From Multifurca ochricompacta (Eukaryota; Basidiomycota; Agaricomycetes; Russulales; Russulaceae), in NCBI GenBank assembly GCA_022496185.1, contig WTXG01000082.1, forward strand, positions 1 through 64,000: DNA of 64,000 nucleotides. The letters run 5' to 3'. The position numbers were made by a program, and so were the translations under genes. The notes below the pieces were generated by a model that saw nothing but the letters and a program-made list of their open reading frames with translations, made no database searches and was not told the DNA's origin. Below are positions 44,682 through 57,297 of the stretch, in pieces (position 1 is the first letter of the stretch; each line of letters starts with the position of its first letter).

Positions 44682-46203
44682 GTGGCTTCATCCAGCCACA
44701 GTCAGACCTTGCACAACGAAGAACTCATCGACTGCCAAGACGAGGATAATCTTTCACAACAAGTCCTTGGCTCTGCCGTCTGGAAGGATTTTGAAACCGA
44801 GTTTGGATACTATGTCTATCACGACGATCAGTACCAGCCAGTTGAATACGACGAACAGAAGAGGGTCTGGTACCGTATCCGTTACTCTAGAAGCCATCGT
44901 TCCTGGGTTACCACAGGACCCACCCCACCAGAGTACGGCCTGGGACCTTGGAGAGAGAATCCTCCAGCCATCATCACAGATTCAGAACCAGAAGAATACA
45001 TTGAAGAAAGCAGCGAAGATGCACAAGTCATAGCCACTAGCTTTACGGCTCAGACAGTTGCACCAGAGAGTACTACATTCAGAACATCTGCTTTAGTCTC
45101 TCCCCAGATCACACGACAAACCTCAGACACTCCGACCATCACCTATCCTACAATGTCGACTATCGCTGCGCAGTTACCCGATCCCGCTCCAATTGTCCCT
45201 GTCCCAAACCTCCCCCCGCCATCAGGACACCTTATGGGAGTCCTGCCAACTACGTTCACCGGTGACCGATCACAGAGCAAGAAGTTCATGCTTGAATTGA
45301 GACGTTCAAAAACTTCAATCATGACATCCCACAAATCGTGAACCCCTTTCAATGAACCAACCTCTTCCTCTCACTTATCAGAGGGGATTCCGTCAACAAT
45401 TGGACAATGGAGCAGATAGAATGGCTGAACGACAGAGTTACAGCTGGAACCAGAACCACAGACGAAGATCTGTGGGATGTAGTGGCACAAAGATTTAAAG
45501 ACGCCTTCACAGATGGGCAGGCCAAACAGAAGGCTGCCAGAGAATTAAAATCCCTCAAAATGGAGAGAGGGGACTTGGATGGCTATGTAGCCAGATTTCG
45601 CAACCTGGCCAAGAGAGCGGGGTATGATGTAAATGAAGAGGTGACACTTGACCTCTTCTCCCAGGGGTTGCCCAATCCCCTGGTGAAAAACATTATCCAA
45701 TTCCATCACCCCAAATCATGGAGCCAATGGACAAGTGCTGCCAGACACAGCAGCAGGACTATCTAGATTTCCAAACATGATTTGGAGTAGACACGAAGAA
45801 GGGTAAAACCCATGATCAGTGGAAGGCGGCGTTTGGGGTGAAACCTACCCACTCTCGAGACCCCAACGCCATGGATACATGGCAGATCGTACCAAGGCCC
45901 GTGCAGCCCTTACCGATGACGAAAAGAAAAACCTTATGAAAGAAGGGCGTGCTTTCACTGCCGAGCACAAGGACACATGTCGCGGTTCTGCCCAAAGAAA
46001 CAGTTGTGCTGCTGAAGCAACAGTAGCTACCACTACCACGACACCGCCAATACAGAACTTACCCACCCCAGTAAAAGAAAACCCAGTAACTGCCCCAAGA
46101 CCAAAGAACAGAAAGCGGCGGCTATCTGGGAACATATGATGAACAAAGAGAGGCAGTAGCGCCTTGATCATTGATAAGGCCTTTGGCCAGAAGGATTTTT
46201 GAT
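44682..46203 (+). pseudogene. Element D gag (broken)
   Basis: It opens at GTG 44682 in the context ACCGTGG, with no ATG for about 150 codons. N-terminal module QTLHNEELIDCQDEDNLSQQ, YYVYHD, RVWYRIRYS; Pro-rich linker; MSTIAAQLPDPAPIVPV; capsid-like core (SQSKKFMLEL then, after a frame break near 45300, DAFTDGQAKQKAARELKSLK). The knuckle region is damaged (about 45940-46000). It ends at the T5 site (46193-46201) with stop TGA. Frame breaks lie near 45300, 45350, 45770, 45880 and 45970. Confidence 0.88.
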
Positions 46204-49200
46204 CGGCTCGACCCCATCAGCCTGGGCAAGAGCACTCCATGTAACTTCTGTGTACACTAGTCGTTTCAAATCGTTGAAAATACCAGTACATTTTGAAACC
46301 AAACAGAAGACGGCCGACAGATGGATATTAATCGACTCTGGAGCTACAGACAACTTCATTAGCCAACGACTCCAGAGGATGCTAGGACTGGGGACACAGT
46401 TACTCCCCAAGAGAAAAAATTTGGAACATAGATGGGACAGCTAACAAAGCTGGGAAAATCACACATTGCTGTGATTTAGAAGTACAGGTCGGGGAATGAA
46501 TGAAGCAACTTCGCTTCCTCATCACGGATCTAGGAGAGGAAGATATGGTCTAGGATACCCATGGCTGGCAGCATTCGAGCCTAAGATCAACTGGGCGAGG
46601 CCACCATGGATAAAGACTTCTACCCGTTATCATTACGTCCCTAGGATACGACTACACTGCACGACACCCTCTCACCCATGCTATTGTCATGGGATCGGCC
46701 GTCACCTGGAGTGACGTAGAACCTGTGGATCAGGTGTATTGTTATGTTACGAAAGCATCGGAACTGGCCCAGGCAGAGGCACAGAAGAACCCGGAAAGAA
46801 CATTTGAAGAAGTAGTCCCTACAGAATATCATCGACATTGGAAAGTCTTCTCAGAGGAAGAATCGCAACGCTTCCCTCCCTCTCGACCTTGGGACCATGC
46901 TATTGACTTCGTCCCGGACGCCCCGTGATCAGTAGACTGTAAAATTATCCCCTATCACAGCCAGAGAAGGAAGCGCTTTCTACCTTCCTGGAGGAACACC
47001 TGGCAAAAGGATACATACAGCCTTCCAACTCGCCTTATGCATCACCCTTCTTTTTCATTAAAAAGAAGGACGGGAAACTGCGACCAGTACAGGATTACAG
47101 ACGGATTAATGAACTCACGGTGAAAAACAACTACCCACTTCCTCTAATCTCAGAGATTGTCGACAAAATGCGTGATAAAGCCCTGTTCTCAAAAATGGAC
47201 GTTCGTTGGGGATACAATAACATTCGCATCCGAGAAGGCGATCAGCCCAAAGCCGCCTTCAAGACCAATCAAGGACTCTTCAAGCCCAACGTTATGTTCT
47301 TTGGCTTAACGAACTCACTGGCGACCTTCCAAGCCATGATGAACCACATTTTCCGAGACCTGATCCTCACAGAAGAGGTCGTAGTATATATGGATGATAT
47401 CCTGGTAGCCAGAAAACGACATTCACCATCACTGAACCCGAGTTCACAAGGTACTAGAGATCCTAGCAAAACATGACCTCTATTTGAAACCTGCCAAATG
47501 TTCCTTCGAACAAAAGACTGTCGAATATCTGGGTGTTATCCTGGAAGGAGGGCAAGTGCGCATGGACCCGTAAAAGTGCAAGGCATTCGAGAATGGGCCA
47601 CCCCTCAGTGTACCAAGGACGTCAGATCATTCATTGGATTTTGCAATTTCTACCACGTTTTGTCAAAGGATTCTCGGCCATCGCCTGACCGCTCAATGAC
47701 TTGTTGAAAAAGGATGTGCCATGGCACTGGGATGAACTACAGCAGCAGGCATTCGACTGAATAAAAGCAATTATCAGTTCCGAGCCAGTCCTTATCCAAC
47801 CTGACCTGGCCAACCCCTTTGAACTGGAGGTTGATGCTTCCATGTATGCCAATGGCGCAGTTTATCACAAAGAGATATTGGAGGAATTCTTCATCCGTCG
47901 CATTCTACTCAGAGACGTTCTCATCGGCAGAAAAAACTATGACATTTGGGACAGGAGTTATTGGCTATCGTAAAAGTGTTAGACATGGCGACCATACTTG
48001 GCTGGATCCCCGCACAAAACCATCATTTATACAGACCACTCCAACCTTTTGTACTGGAGGAACCGCACAAGATCAGCTGACGAATAGCACGAGAAGTCTT
48101 GGAGCTTGAAGAGTACAATTCACACTCAAGCACTTACCTGGAGCTCGTAATGCACGAGCTGATGCCCTATCTAGACCAACCGGATGAGATGAAGGGGAAA
48201 ATGACAATGATAATATCGTCGTTTTACCAGAAGATGTCTTCGCAAAAACCACTGTTGTCAGCCTCCATGACATGGATCTATGGGCCCAAGTAATGCAGAA
48301 CATGAACCAGGAACTGTGCAAATCTGGGCAGAGCTGCATAACATAAAAATGAAAGATGGCCTCTGGTGGAAGGACGGCGATCGATTGGTTGTCACCGGTG
48401 GCGACAACATTAAGAGGGGGGTGATCCATTTTCACCATGACCTTCCCTCTGCAGGACACCCGGCATCGCAAATACCTACGCCCTTGCCAAACGAGATTAC
48501 TGGTGGCCAAACATGAAAAAGGATGTCGAAGCATATGTCAAAGGATGCGCAGAATGCCAGGCAAACAAAGTAAACACTCACCCAAGACCACCGGCACTTT
48601 CACCCATTACGCCAATTGCAACAGCTCCCTTCCAGACCATCGCCATGGATTTCATTGTTAAACTTCCTCAGTCACAAGGATACGACTCGATACTCACCAT
48701 TACGGACCATGACTATCAAAAGCTGCCCTCTTCATCCCCTGCAACGAAACAATATCAGCGGAAGGAGTTGCAAAACTATACCTAGACCATGTCTATCGAC
48801 ACTATGGATTGCCGCAGAAGATTATTTCTGACCGAGACCCGCAATTCGCCTCCCTATTCACCCGAGCACTCTGTAAACATCTCAATATTCAGCAGAACAT
48901 ATCCACCGCATATCACCCCAGACGGATGGACAGTCGAACGAACAAATCAATGGCTGGAACAATACCTTCGATTTTGGTGTAACGAATGACAGAACGACTG
49001 GGCAGAGTGGCTGGCGACAGCTGAGTTCACACAATAGCTGGCCAAATGGAACGACGAAGACCACTCCTTTCTCTCTTATTATGGGTGGACCCTCGTACCA
49101 CATGGACAGACAAACCATGAATGTACCATCTGTGACACAGCTATGACCAATGGGAGGAAATAAGAGAATCAGCCAGTAGAAACCTCCAGAAGGCCAAAAG

Positions 49201-49689
49201 ACCCTGGCCGAGAAGCCCACTAAGTTTACGCCCTACCAGGTCAGAGATCAAGTCTGGTTAGAAGGGTGCAATATCCATATGTCACACCCAACGGCAAAAT
49301 TAGCTCCCAGACGCCAGGCCCCTTCGTATTGCACAGAAGCTCTCGGATGTTACATACAACTCATGTTACCTGCCACCTGGAAGATACACCCGTCTTCCAT
49401 GCCAACCTTCTAACGCCGTACAAAGAAACCGCCATTCATGGCAAAACTTTCCCAGACCCCCCCTGACCTCGTTGATGGTGAACCGGATGGGAAGTAGAAC
49501 GTATTGCCGACGCAAATGGAAGGGTTGAGGACATAATGGAAGCTCCATTACTTGATCAAATGGAAGGGATTCCCAGATGCCGACAGCTCGTGGGAACCTG
49601 CTGTGGATGTCTTTGCGCCCAAACTCATCGAAGACTTCTATAGACACCACCCAGAGGCAGATAAAGAGCCGAGAAAATATGAGTTGTGA
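46202..49689 (+). pseudogene. Element D pol (heavily broken)
   Basis: Recognisable in order: ARALHVTSVYTSRFKSLKIP and protease ILIDSGATDNF (46199-46444); RT with [20 protein letters not shown] and YMDD ([11 protein letters not shown], 47120-47476); RNase H fragments near 47820-48110; H2C2 zinc region near 48413-48560; integrase AMDFIVKLPQSQGYDSILTI and PQFASLF near 48640-48860; chromodomain YLIKWKGFPDADSSW-like near 49550-49600; stop at TATGAGTTGTGA (49687-49689). At least a dozen small indels separate these pieces. ORF3 starts 38 bp after the stop. Confidence 0.88.
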
Positions 49690-49727
49690 AACAGCTCTCA
49701 CCCCCGCAATTAACTAGAAACTCGCTC

Positions 49728-50915
49728 ATGTCCTCCTCTAAGATCATACCTCAGCCACCATCGATGCGTTTCCCGTACTTACTCCTGTGCATCCTCCTTC
49801 TCGCCCACTTTCTCCTATTGACTACGATGTGACCGCCCAAGTGGCCCAAGGGGACAGAATCATCAACATCGATGAAGATTTTAATCTGCCCGAACACCCC
49901 CATCCCAACGACCTGATCGACGTCAACTTCGGCGACGAATCCCCTGAATTCCTTTCTTCCCCAATGACCCCAACTCCCAGTTTTATTTCCCGCTCATGAT
50001 CCCATCGTCCAAGAACAACGGCACCACAGAGGTGGCCAAGTATATTTATTACACCAACGAAGGTATGGATGTGGCTGGATGCTTGGAGAAAGGAGGGCCT
50101 GTCTATGGGGCCCCAGTCTACCTCGAGGAGAAAGACGTCGGGCGACTACATTATGTCCTAGGGCCCGAGCATTTGCAACACCTCTCAGCCCACGACCCAC
50201 GTGCCTTTGCGATCAATGAAGTGCTTAGGGACCTACGAATGCCACGACTGACTGCCGAGATTGCACGACTCCGCAAGTTCCAGGCACTTCAGGACAACTT
50301 AGAAATGCAATGCCGCGACTATGAATGACAGATGGTAAAGATTAATCGAGGGGTTTTTGACATAGAACACCACTTGGCAAGCATCAGGATGAGGCTGGAG
50401 AAAGGAGAGGCATACCAGATGATTTCCGAATGGTATGCCGACATCTTTGCGCGACCACTCCCTTGTCGCTGCCTCGACCTGGCACCCCGGCTTAACCCTC
50501 ACTGCTTTGAAATGCCGCGCCTTCATGAAAACCCGATGGCAAGCTTTGCTGGCGTTGCAACAGCAAGTACCACCTCAGCTGGTGTTGCCCCAAGGCCGCG
50601 AAACGATGCCGATACTGCCAAAGCACCTCGCACTGGAGCTGTCAATGCCTATTCAGACGACTCACACAGGCCCCCACCGTCCAGAACCCCTTGGGGTGGT
50701 GCGGCAAATGTCTCTCTCACAATGCTGGACATCGAGAGATCGACTGTCATGTTTACGACAGCTGCTTTCGCTGTGGGAGACAGGGGCCCTACGGTTTTCT
50801 ACGAACACACGTTTGCCCCACAGACAAAGAGAAGGAGAACTATGACGCTGATCACTACGCCGTAGCCAATGACTATCTCTCCCTGGTCCAGGATGACGAC
50901 GGTACGCCGATCTAG
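49728..50915 (+). pseudogene. Element D ORF3: zinc-knuckle accessory protein (broken)
   Basis: Counterpart of the ORF3 in B and E. ATG 49728; acidic N-terminus (LPEHPHPNDLIDVNFGDESP), conserved block EGMDVAGCLEKGGPVYGAPV then YLEEKDVGRL, coiled-coil region (RMPRLTAEIARLRKFQALQD; DIEHHLASIRMRLEKGEAYQ), YADIFARPLP, PRLHENP, then Cys/His clusters of the C-x2-C-x4-H-x4-C type in shifted frames (near 50535-50680), CGKCLSHNAGHREIDC and CFRCGRQGPYGFLRTHVC, and an acidic tail LVQDDDGTPI-stop. There is a stop near 50327 and frameshifts near 49755 and 50540. The amino-acid sequence is clearly diverged from E but the architecture is kept, which suggests selection in the past. Confidence 0.8.
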
Positions 50916-50946
50916 CTGGCTCTGCTAGGACTTAGAGAGGGGGTAA

Positions 50947-51541
50947 TGTTACAAACCCCATGGCGTTGTCTTGTTTCCTTTTCCCCATCATGTGACTCGC
51001 TGTTGGGACGTGTTTGTCCCCTTTGTTGACTGTGTTGTGACTGGCTTTATCTTTGTTTGTCCCTTATCTCTGACTCATGCTGTGCTTATCTATGACTCAT
51101 ACTTTACATCAGAATGCTTACGTATTTTCCCACTAGAATCGCGACTATACCAGATTTGTCTACGTATATTCTCATCTGACCCACTTGACTCCGTTCCCCC
51201 TTTGGACATATTACGACTTTGTTGATACGCCGAGTACGATACTCTGATTCAGACTCCAATCTCTATTACGTATATAAGGCCTGCCTAGATAGCCTGTATG
51301 CCTTAGACTCAACTTCTCAATCGACTTGGTGCATTACCTTCTGGGTGATTCCTAAGACCCGACTCTTGAATCGTCTCAGTGCTTCTGGCACTTGTCCGCT
51401 CAACAACATTAAGGGATTAGCTCCTTTGTGTTGACTTCTCACTCGAACTTCGTGTACTTGAAAGACAGTGCACACCTGATTTCGTAGTTCCGCTACACGA
51501 CTTATCACATGTCGTGACGAACGCCCGCACCAGGTGTTACA
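50947..51541 (+). repeat. Element D 3' LTR (595 bp)
   Basis: Same length as the 5' LTR. It differs at 11 positions, ten of them transitions at CpG dinucleotides and one G/T. Confidence 0.95.
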
Positions 51542-51650
51542 AGTTGGTTGTCGTGGGGTCATAGTCGTTCAAGTTCCGCTTTTGGTTCCATCCCCAATTA
51601 TGAAATGCGGCCAGGAAGTGTCTGGCATCAGCCGAATTTCCCTTTCCATC
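51542..51650 (-). pseudogene. Element F gag, middle fragment between D and E
   Basis: 109 bp including the AGTTG and CCATC duplications. The minus strand translates as DGKGNSADARHFLAAFHNWG and on to LNDYDPTTTNW, linking the 5' and 3' gag parts of F. Confidence 0.9.
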
Positions 51651-52241
51651 TGTTACGACCAGGGCCTAACACCCCACTTTTCTTCACTCTCCCTGCTGCG
51701 GACCCTTCCCTTCCACCTACCCTCCATTTTCTGATCATGTCCCCATCCTGGGATCCCTCACGTGCCCTGCTTCCCTCCCCGTGACTGCTGTTTGTATATG
51801 ATGACGTGTTGTTTACACTTTGCTTATGCCTTCCCTTATCGCTTACCTCCTTATCTATAAGACCGGACACTTACTTAATACCCTATCAGAAGCCAGGCTT
51901 TACGCCCTCCGCTTTCGTATATTCGGACCCACTTGACTCCGTACCCCTTATCAATAGGTGCTCACCTCATTACGTATATAAGCCTGCTGTAGACTACACT
52001 GTAGCTTCAGACTCGACTTATTGAATACATCGGTGTTTGTCTTCTGGACTTCCCCTTGAAACCTTTGACTCGATCGTCTCAGTGCTTTTGGCACTTTCCG
52101 CTTAACATCGTCACTAGGGAGCAGCCCCTTTGACTTTGACTCATCCATTCAAACTCCAAGAGGTCTTATTGATCTCTTATCTGAACACACGTACGAAGCT
52201 GTCGCACAAGTCGTGCAGAACGTCTCACACCAGACGTAACA
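51651..52241 (+). repeat. Element E 5' LTR (591 bp)
   Basis: TGTTACGACCAGGG ... CCAGACGTAACA; TACGTATATAAGCC promoter box near 51972-51985. Confidence 0.93.
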
Positions 52242-52260
52242 TCAAGTCAAGTCTCTCACA

Positions 52261-53772
52261 GTGGCTTCCAGCTGCAGTCAGACCCTCTTCCGGGAAGAAC
52301 TCATCGAACGCAGAGACGAGAATAACCTTTCACAGCAAGTACTTGGCTCTGCCGCCTGGAAGGACTTTGAATCCGAGTTTGGATACTACGTCTATCACGA
52401 CGGAAGATACCAACCGGTAGAATACGATGACGAAAAGAGAGTTTGGTACTGTATCCGATACTCGGACAGCCAACACTCTTGGGTCACTACAGGACCCGCC
52501 CCACCTGAATTTGGACTAGGCCCATGGAGAGAAAACCCTCCGGCCATTGTCACGGACTCCGAACCAGAGGAGTACATAGAAGAACCCAGTGAAGAAGAAG
52601 CACTGGCATTAGCAGCGACTATGTCTCTGGTTGCACCCAAGGTTGTCACGTTCAGAGCCCCTGCTTTGACAACCCCCAGATATCGATACAATCCACAAAT
52701 ACTGTCACCCCATCCTATCCGCATATGTCTACCATTGCCGCCCAGCTTCCAGATCCTGCCCCACCAGCCCCAGTGGCGGCACCACCAAACATCCCTCCCC
52801 CATCCGGACAACTATCAGGAGTGCTTCCCCAGACATTCACCGGGGACCGCTCACAGAGCAAAAAATTCATGCTGGAGTTCACGACCTTTAAGAACTTCAA
52901 CCATGACGTCCCACAGATTGTCAACCCGTTTCAACGAGCCAATCTGTTCCTTTCCCTGATTCGGGGGGATGCGGTTGACAACTGGACCATGGAACAGCTG
53001 GAATGGCTGAATGAACAAGTTGAGAGTGGGCATCGTACCACAAGTGAAGGTCTTTGGGAGACCATCACTGAACGGTTTAAGGATGCCTTCACGGATGGGC
53101 AGGCCAAGCAGAAGGCAGCCCGAGAACTCAAGTCCCTTAGGATGGAAAAGGGAGAACTGGACGCATATGTCGCTAAGTTCAGAAGTCTGGCAAATAGGGC
53201 TGGCTATGACACGGATGAGGAGGCCACGTTGGACCTCTTCTCACAAGGGTTGCCCAATCCCTTAGTCAAAAATATAATTCAGTTCCACCATCCTCATGAC
53301 TGGGATGGCTGGGTCAACGCCGCCCGACGACAACAACAGGACTACCTCGACTTCCAAACACGCTTTGGAGTTGATACGAAAAAGGGAAAGACACGAGATC
53401 AATGGAAAGCGGCTTTCGGAATAAAGCCTGCCCAGCATGCCCAGAGGGATCCAAACGCTATGGACACCTCTGCAGACCGCACCTGAGCCTGGGCAGTGCT
53501 CATGGAAGATGAACGGCAAACATTGATGAAGGAAGGACGGTGCTTCCGCTGTAGAGCACTAGGACATATGTCCCGGGATTGCCTGAAGAAGGGAGTACGT
53601 GTTGCGGCTGCAACCACCACAGCCGAAGCCCCCATTCATAACAACCCACCTGCTGTGGATAAACGATCAAAAGAAGAGAAAGCTCAGGATATATGGGCTA
53701 ATATGATGAAGGAGAGCGAAGAAGTGCGCGCCATCCTAGTAGAGAAGGCGTTTACAAAAAAGGATTTTTGTT
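52261..53772 (+). pseudogene. Element E gag (one frameshift, one nonsense)
   Basis: It opens at GTG 52261 (context ACAGTGG), 19 bp after the LTR. N-terminal YYVYHDGRYQPVEYDDEKRV module in frame 1, frameshift near 52680, then MSTIAAQLPDPAPPAPVAAP and the capsid-like core (52725-53486). A TGA (53487-53489) stands where B has CGA (ARAWAAL). The frame continues 53496-53774 with CCHC knuckle CFRCRALGHMSRDC and ends KKDFC-stop at the T5 frameshift site. It is the second-best preserved gag after A. Confidence 0.92.
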
Positions 53773-56700
53773 AGGCTCAAACCCATCGGCCTGGGCACGA
53801 GCACTCCATGTCACCTCTGTGTATGCTAGTCGATTCAAGTCATTAAAAATACCAGTTCATTTTGAAACTACACAGAGGACAGCCGACCAAGATATATTAG
53901 TGGACTCTGGAGCCACAGACAACTTCATTCACCCACGACTAATTAAAACAATGGGCCTGGGAAGGCTGGAACTTCCCCAAGAAAAGAATATCTGGAACAT
54001 TGATGGAATGGCCAATCGTGCCAGCAAGATCACCCACTACACGGATCTAAAAGTCCAGGTTGGGGAAATAACAAGGACCATTCGTTTCCTAATTACTGAC
54101 CTAGGAGATGAAGACCTTATCTTGGGTTATCCATGGCTGGCAGCCTTCGAACCAAAAATAAATTGGGCTGACGCAACAATGGACAAGGACTCGTACCCAA
54201 CGATTATTACATCGCTAGGATATGATTATGCAATTCGGCATCCAGTAATAAGGACCATGCATACAGAGAAAGATCCCGGCTACTGCTATGTCACCAAAGC
54301 ATCGGAGCTGGCCCAGAAGGCGGTACAAGGACAGAATGAGAAGACCTACCACGATGTAGTGCCGGATGTTTACCAACGGCATTGGAAGGTATTCTCCGAG
54401 GAAGAGTCACATCGCTTTCCTCCAGAGCGACCATGGGATCATGCCATTGACCTTCTCCCTGATACACCGGCCGCAATAGATTGTAAAATCTACCCTCTGT
54501 CCCAGTCCGAACAAGCTGCACTTACAGAATTCCTGGAAGAACATCTGGCCAAGGGATACATTCGCCCATCCAAGTCGCAGTATGCCTCGCCCTTCTTCTT
54601 CATCAAAAAGAAGGATGGCAAACTGCGACCTGTCCAGGACTACCGCAAGATCAATGTGTACACTGTAAAGAATGCCTACCCCCTCCACTGATTTCTGAAC
54701 TCATTGACACCATGAGGGACAAGTCCCTCTTCTCAAAAATGGATGTACGATGGGGTTACAACAATGTCAGGATCAAGGAAGGCGACCAATGTAAAGCGGC
54801 ATTCAAGACGAATCAAGGATTGTTCGAGCCGAATGTCATGTTCTTTGGCCTTACGAATTCACTGGCAACATTTCAGTCCATGATGAACCACATATTCCGC
54901 GACCTTATTCTTACTGGTGAAGTCGTGGTCTATATGGATGATATCCTTGTAGCTACCTCAGACGACCTAAGCCATCACCGACAACGAGTGCACCAGGTGC
55001 TAGACATACTACATGAACACGACCTATACCTTAAACCAGCCAAGTGCTCCTTTGAACAACGAAGCGTCAAGTACCTGGGAGTCATTCTGGAGGAAGGACA
55101 AGTACGCATGGATCCCATCAAAGTGCAAGGAATTCGAGAATGGCCTGTACTGACCTGTGTCAAAGATGTCCAATCATTCATCGGATTCTGTAACTTCTAC
55201 CGACGCTTTGTCAAGGGGTTTTCCGGCATTGCACGACCACTGAATGATCTCTTAAAGAAGGATGTACCATGGCATTGGGAGGCCGTGCCAGCAACGGGCA
55301 TTTGAGCAGATCAGAGACATTGTCGGCTCAGAGCCAGTACTCATTCAACCTGACCTGAGCCGCCCCTTTGAACTGGAAGTAGACGCCTCTCACTTTGCAA
55401 ATGGAGCAGTACTATACCAAAGAGATACCATGCAGATACTTCATCCAGTGGCATATTACTCTGAAACTTTCTCGCTGCAGAACAAAATTATGATATCTGG
55501 GATAGAGAGCTCCTAGCCATTTCAAGGCATTGCGACACTGGGCCTTACCTGGCAGGAACCCCCCATAAAACTGTCATCTACACTGATCATTCCAACTTGC
55601 TGTATTGGAAGGAACCCCATAGAATCAGCCGACACATAGCGCGAGAGGTGCTGGAACTCGAAGAGTATAATTTCACCCTGAAACACATTGCAGGAAGTCA
55701 AAATGCGAGAGCAGATGCGTTGTCATGAAGGCCGGATATGCATACTGGAGAGGATGACAATAATGACGTCATTGTTCTTCCTGAGGAAGTGTTTGCGAAG
55801 ACTGCCATAGTCAGCCTCCATGACATGGACCTGTGGGCACAAGTGTCACAGAACATGAACCAGGAATTATGCCGCTCATGGGCCGATGCGCACAATTTGA
55901 AAGAAATACATGGCCTTTGGTGGAAAGATGGGATCGACTCGTTGTCACCGGTGGCGACAACATTAAGAGGGGGGTGATCCATTTTCACCACGACCTCCCC
56001 TCTGCTGGCCACCCTGGCATCACCAACACCTATGCCCTTGCCAAGCGCGACTACTGGTGGCCAACATGAAAAAGGACGTTGAAAATTATGTACAAGGGTG
56101 TGCAGCATGTCAAGCAAACAAAGTGAAACACACCCGAAAATCCCGCCAATACATCCCATTACCCCCATATCATCGACCCCTTTCCAAACCATTGCGATGG
56201 ACTTCATTGTTAAACTACCTGAATCACTGGGCTTTGATACCATCCTTACGATCACTGACCATGATTGTTCCAAGGCGCCCTGTTCATACCTTGTAATGAG
56301 ACAATCACGGCGGAAGGAGTGGCAAGACTATACCTGGATCATGTATACCGCCACTATGGTCTCCCCAAAAAGATCATATCCGACAGAGATACCCAGTTTA
56401 CATCCACGTTTGCCAGAGCCCTATGTAAAACATGGGCATTGCACAGAACATCTCTACGGCTTACCATCCACAGACAGATGGACAGTCTGAACGAACGAAC
56501 CAATGGTTGGAGCAGTATCTTGGTTTGGTGTAATGAACGACAAAACGACTGGGCGAGTGGCTGTCAACTGCGAATTGCACACAACTCATGGCCCAATGGA
56601 ACGACAAAAGCTACCCCTTCTCCCTTATCATGGGCTGGACCCGCGCACCACTGGACGGATAAGCCCACTAATGTCCCTTCGTAACCCAACGAATACACCA

Positions 56701-57297
56701 ATGGGAAGACTTACGCAATCGGCCAATGAAAATCTGGCAAAAGCACAGCAGCCCTAGCTGCGCAGCCAAGCACATTCACACCTTATCAGCCCAATGACTG
56801 GGTCTGGCTCGAGGGAAGAAATATTCACACGTCACACCCTCAGCCAAACTAGCACCCGACGTCATGGCCCCTTCCAGATAACAAGGAAGCTGTCAGATGT
56901 GTCATATGAACTGCGATTACCACCCAAATGGAAATTCATCCCGTCTTCCATGCCAAACTTCTGACGCCATAAAGGAACATCCCTTCATGGGGAAAACTTC
57001 CCAAGACCTCCACCTGACCTTATCGATGGAGAAGCGGAATGGGAAGTGGAGCGCATTCTAGATTCAATGCGAAAAGGCCGAGGGTGCAAGATGCATTACC
57101 TAGTCAAGTGGAAGGGATTCCCAGACTCTGACAGTTCGTGGGAACCAGCCGGGAATATCTTCGCCCTGGTCCTTATCTTGGAGTTCCATGTCCGACACCA
57201 GAAGCGCCCAAAGATGATTAAAAGGAACAACCCAGACCCCAATCAGACTCCCCAGTACATGCTCCCCCAGCAACGTCCTACCACTATACAATCAATC
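53762..57297 (+). pseudogene. Element E pol (protease to chromodomain)
   Basis: 53768-54691 carries protease (LVDSGATDNFIHPRL) and the RT N-terminus ([20 protein letters not shown]); after a frame break near 54690, 54712-55305 carries the RT palm with YMDD ([16 protein letters not shown]) and thumb; then RNase H (LEVDASHFANGAVLYQ) 55262-55516, RNase H end and H2C2 region 55590-56140 in pieces, integrase core pieces 56190-56660 (AMDFIVKLPESLGFDTILTI; SDRDTQFTSTFARALC), and chromodomain 57046-57150 (MHYLVKWKGFPDSDSSWEPA). The chromodomain frame stays open through the pol end into ORF3 without a stop. Confidence 0.9.

Larger units (their letters stand above)
44065..51541 (+). mobile_element. Ty3/gypsy chromovirus D, complete, TSD AGTTG
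   Basis: A plus-strand element of 7,477 bp with 595-bp LTRs (44065-44659 and 50947-51541) and the duplication AGTTG (44060-44064 and 51542-51546), inserted in F gag. It is related to A, B and E in protein but has its own LTR sequence. It carries gag, pol with chromodomain and ORF3. The coding part is riddled with single-base deletions, yet the LTRs have no indel and only 11 substitutions. Confidence 0.95.
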
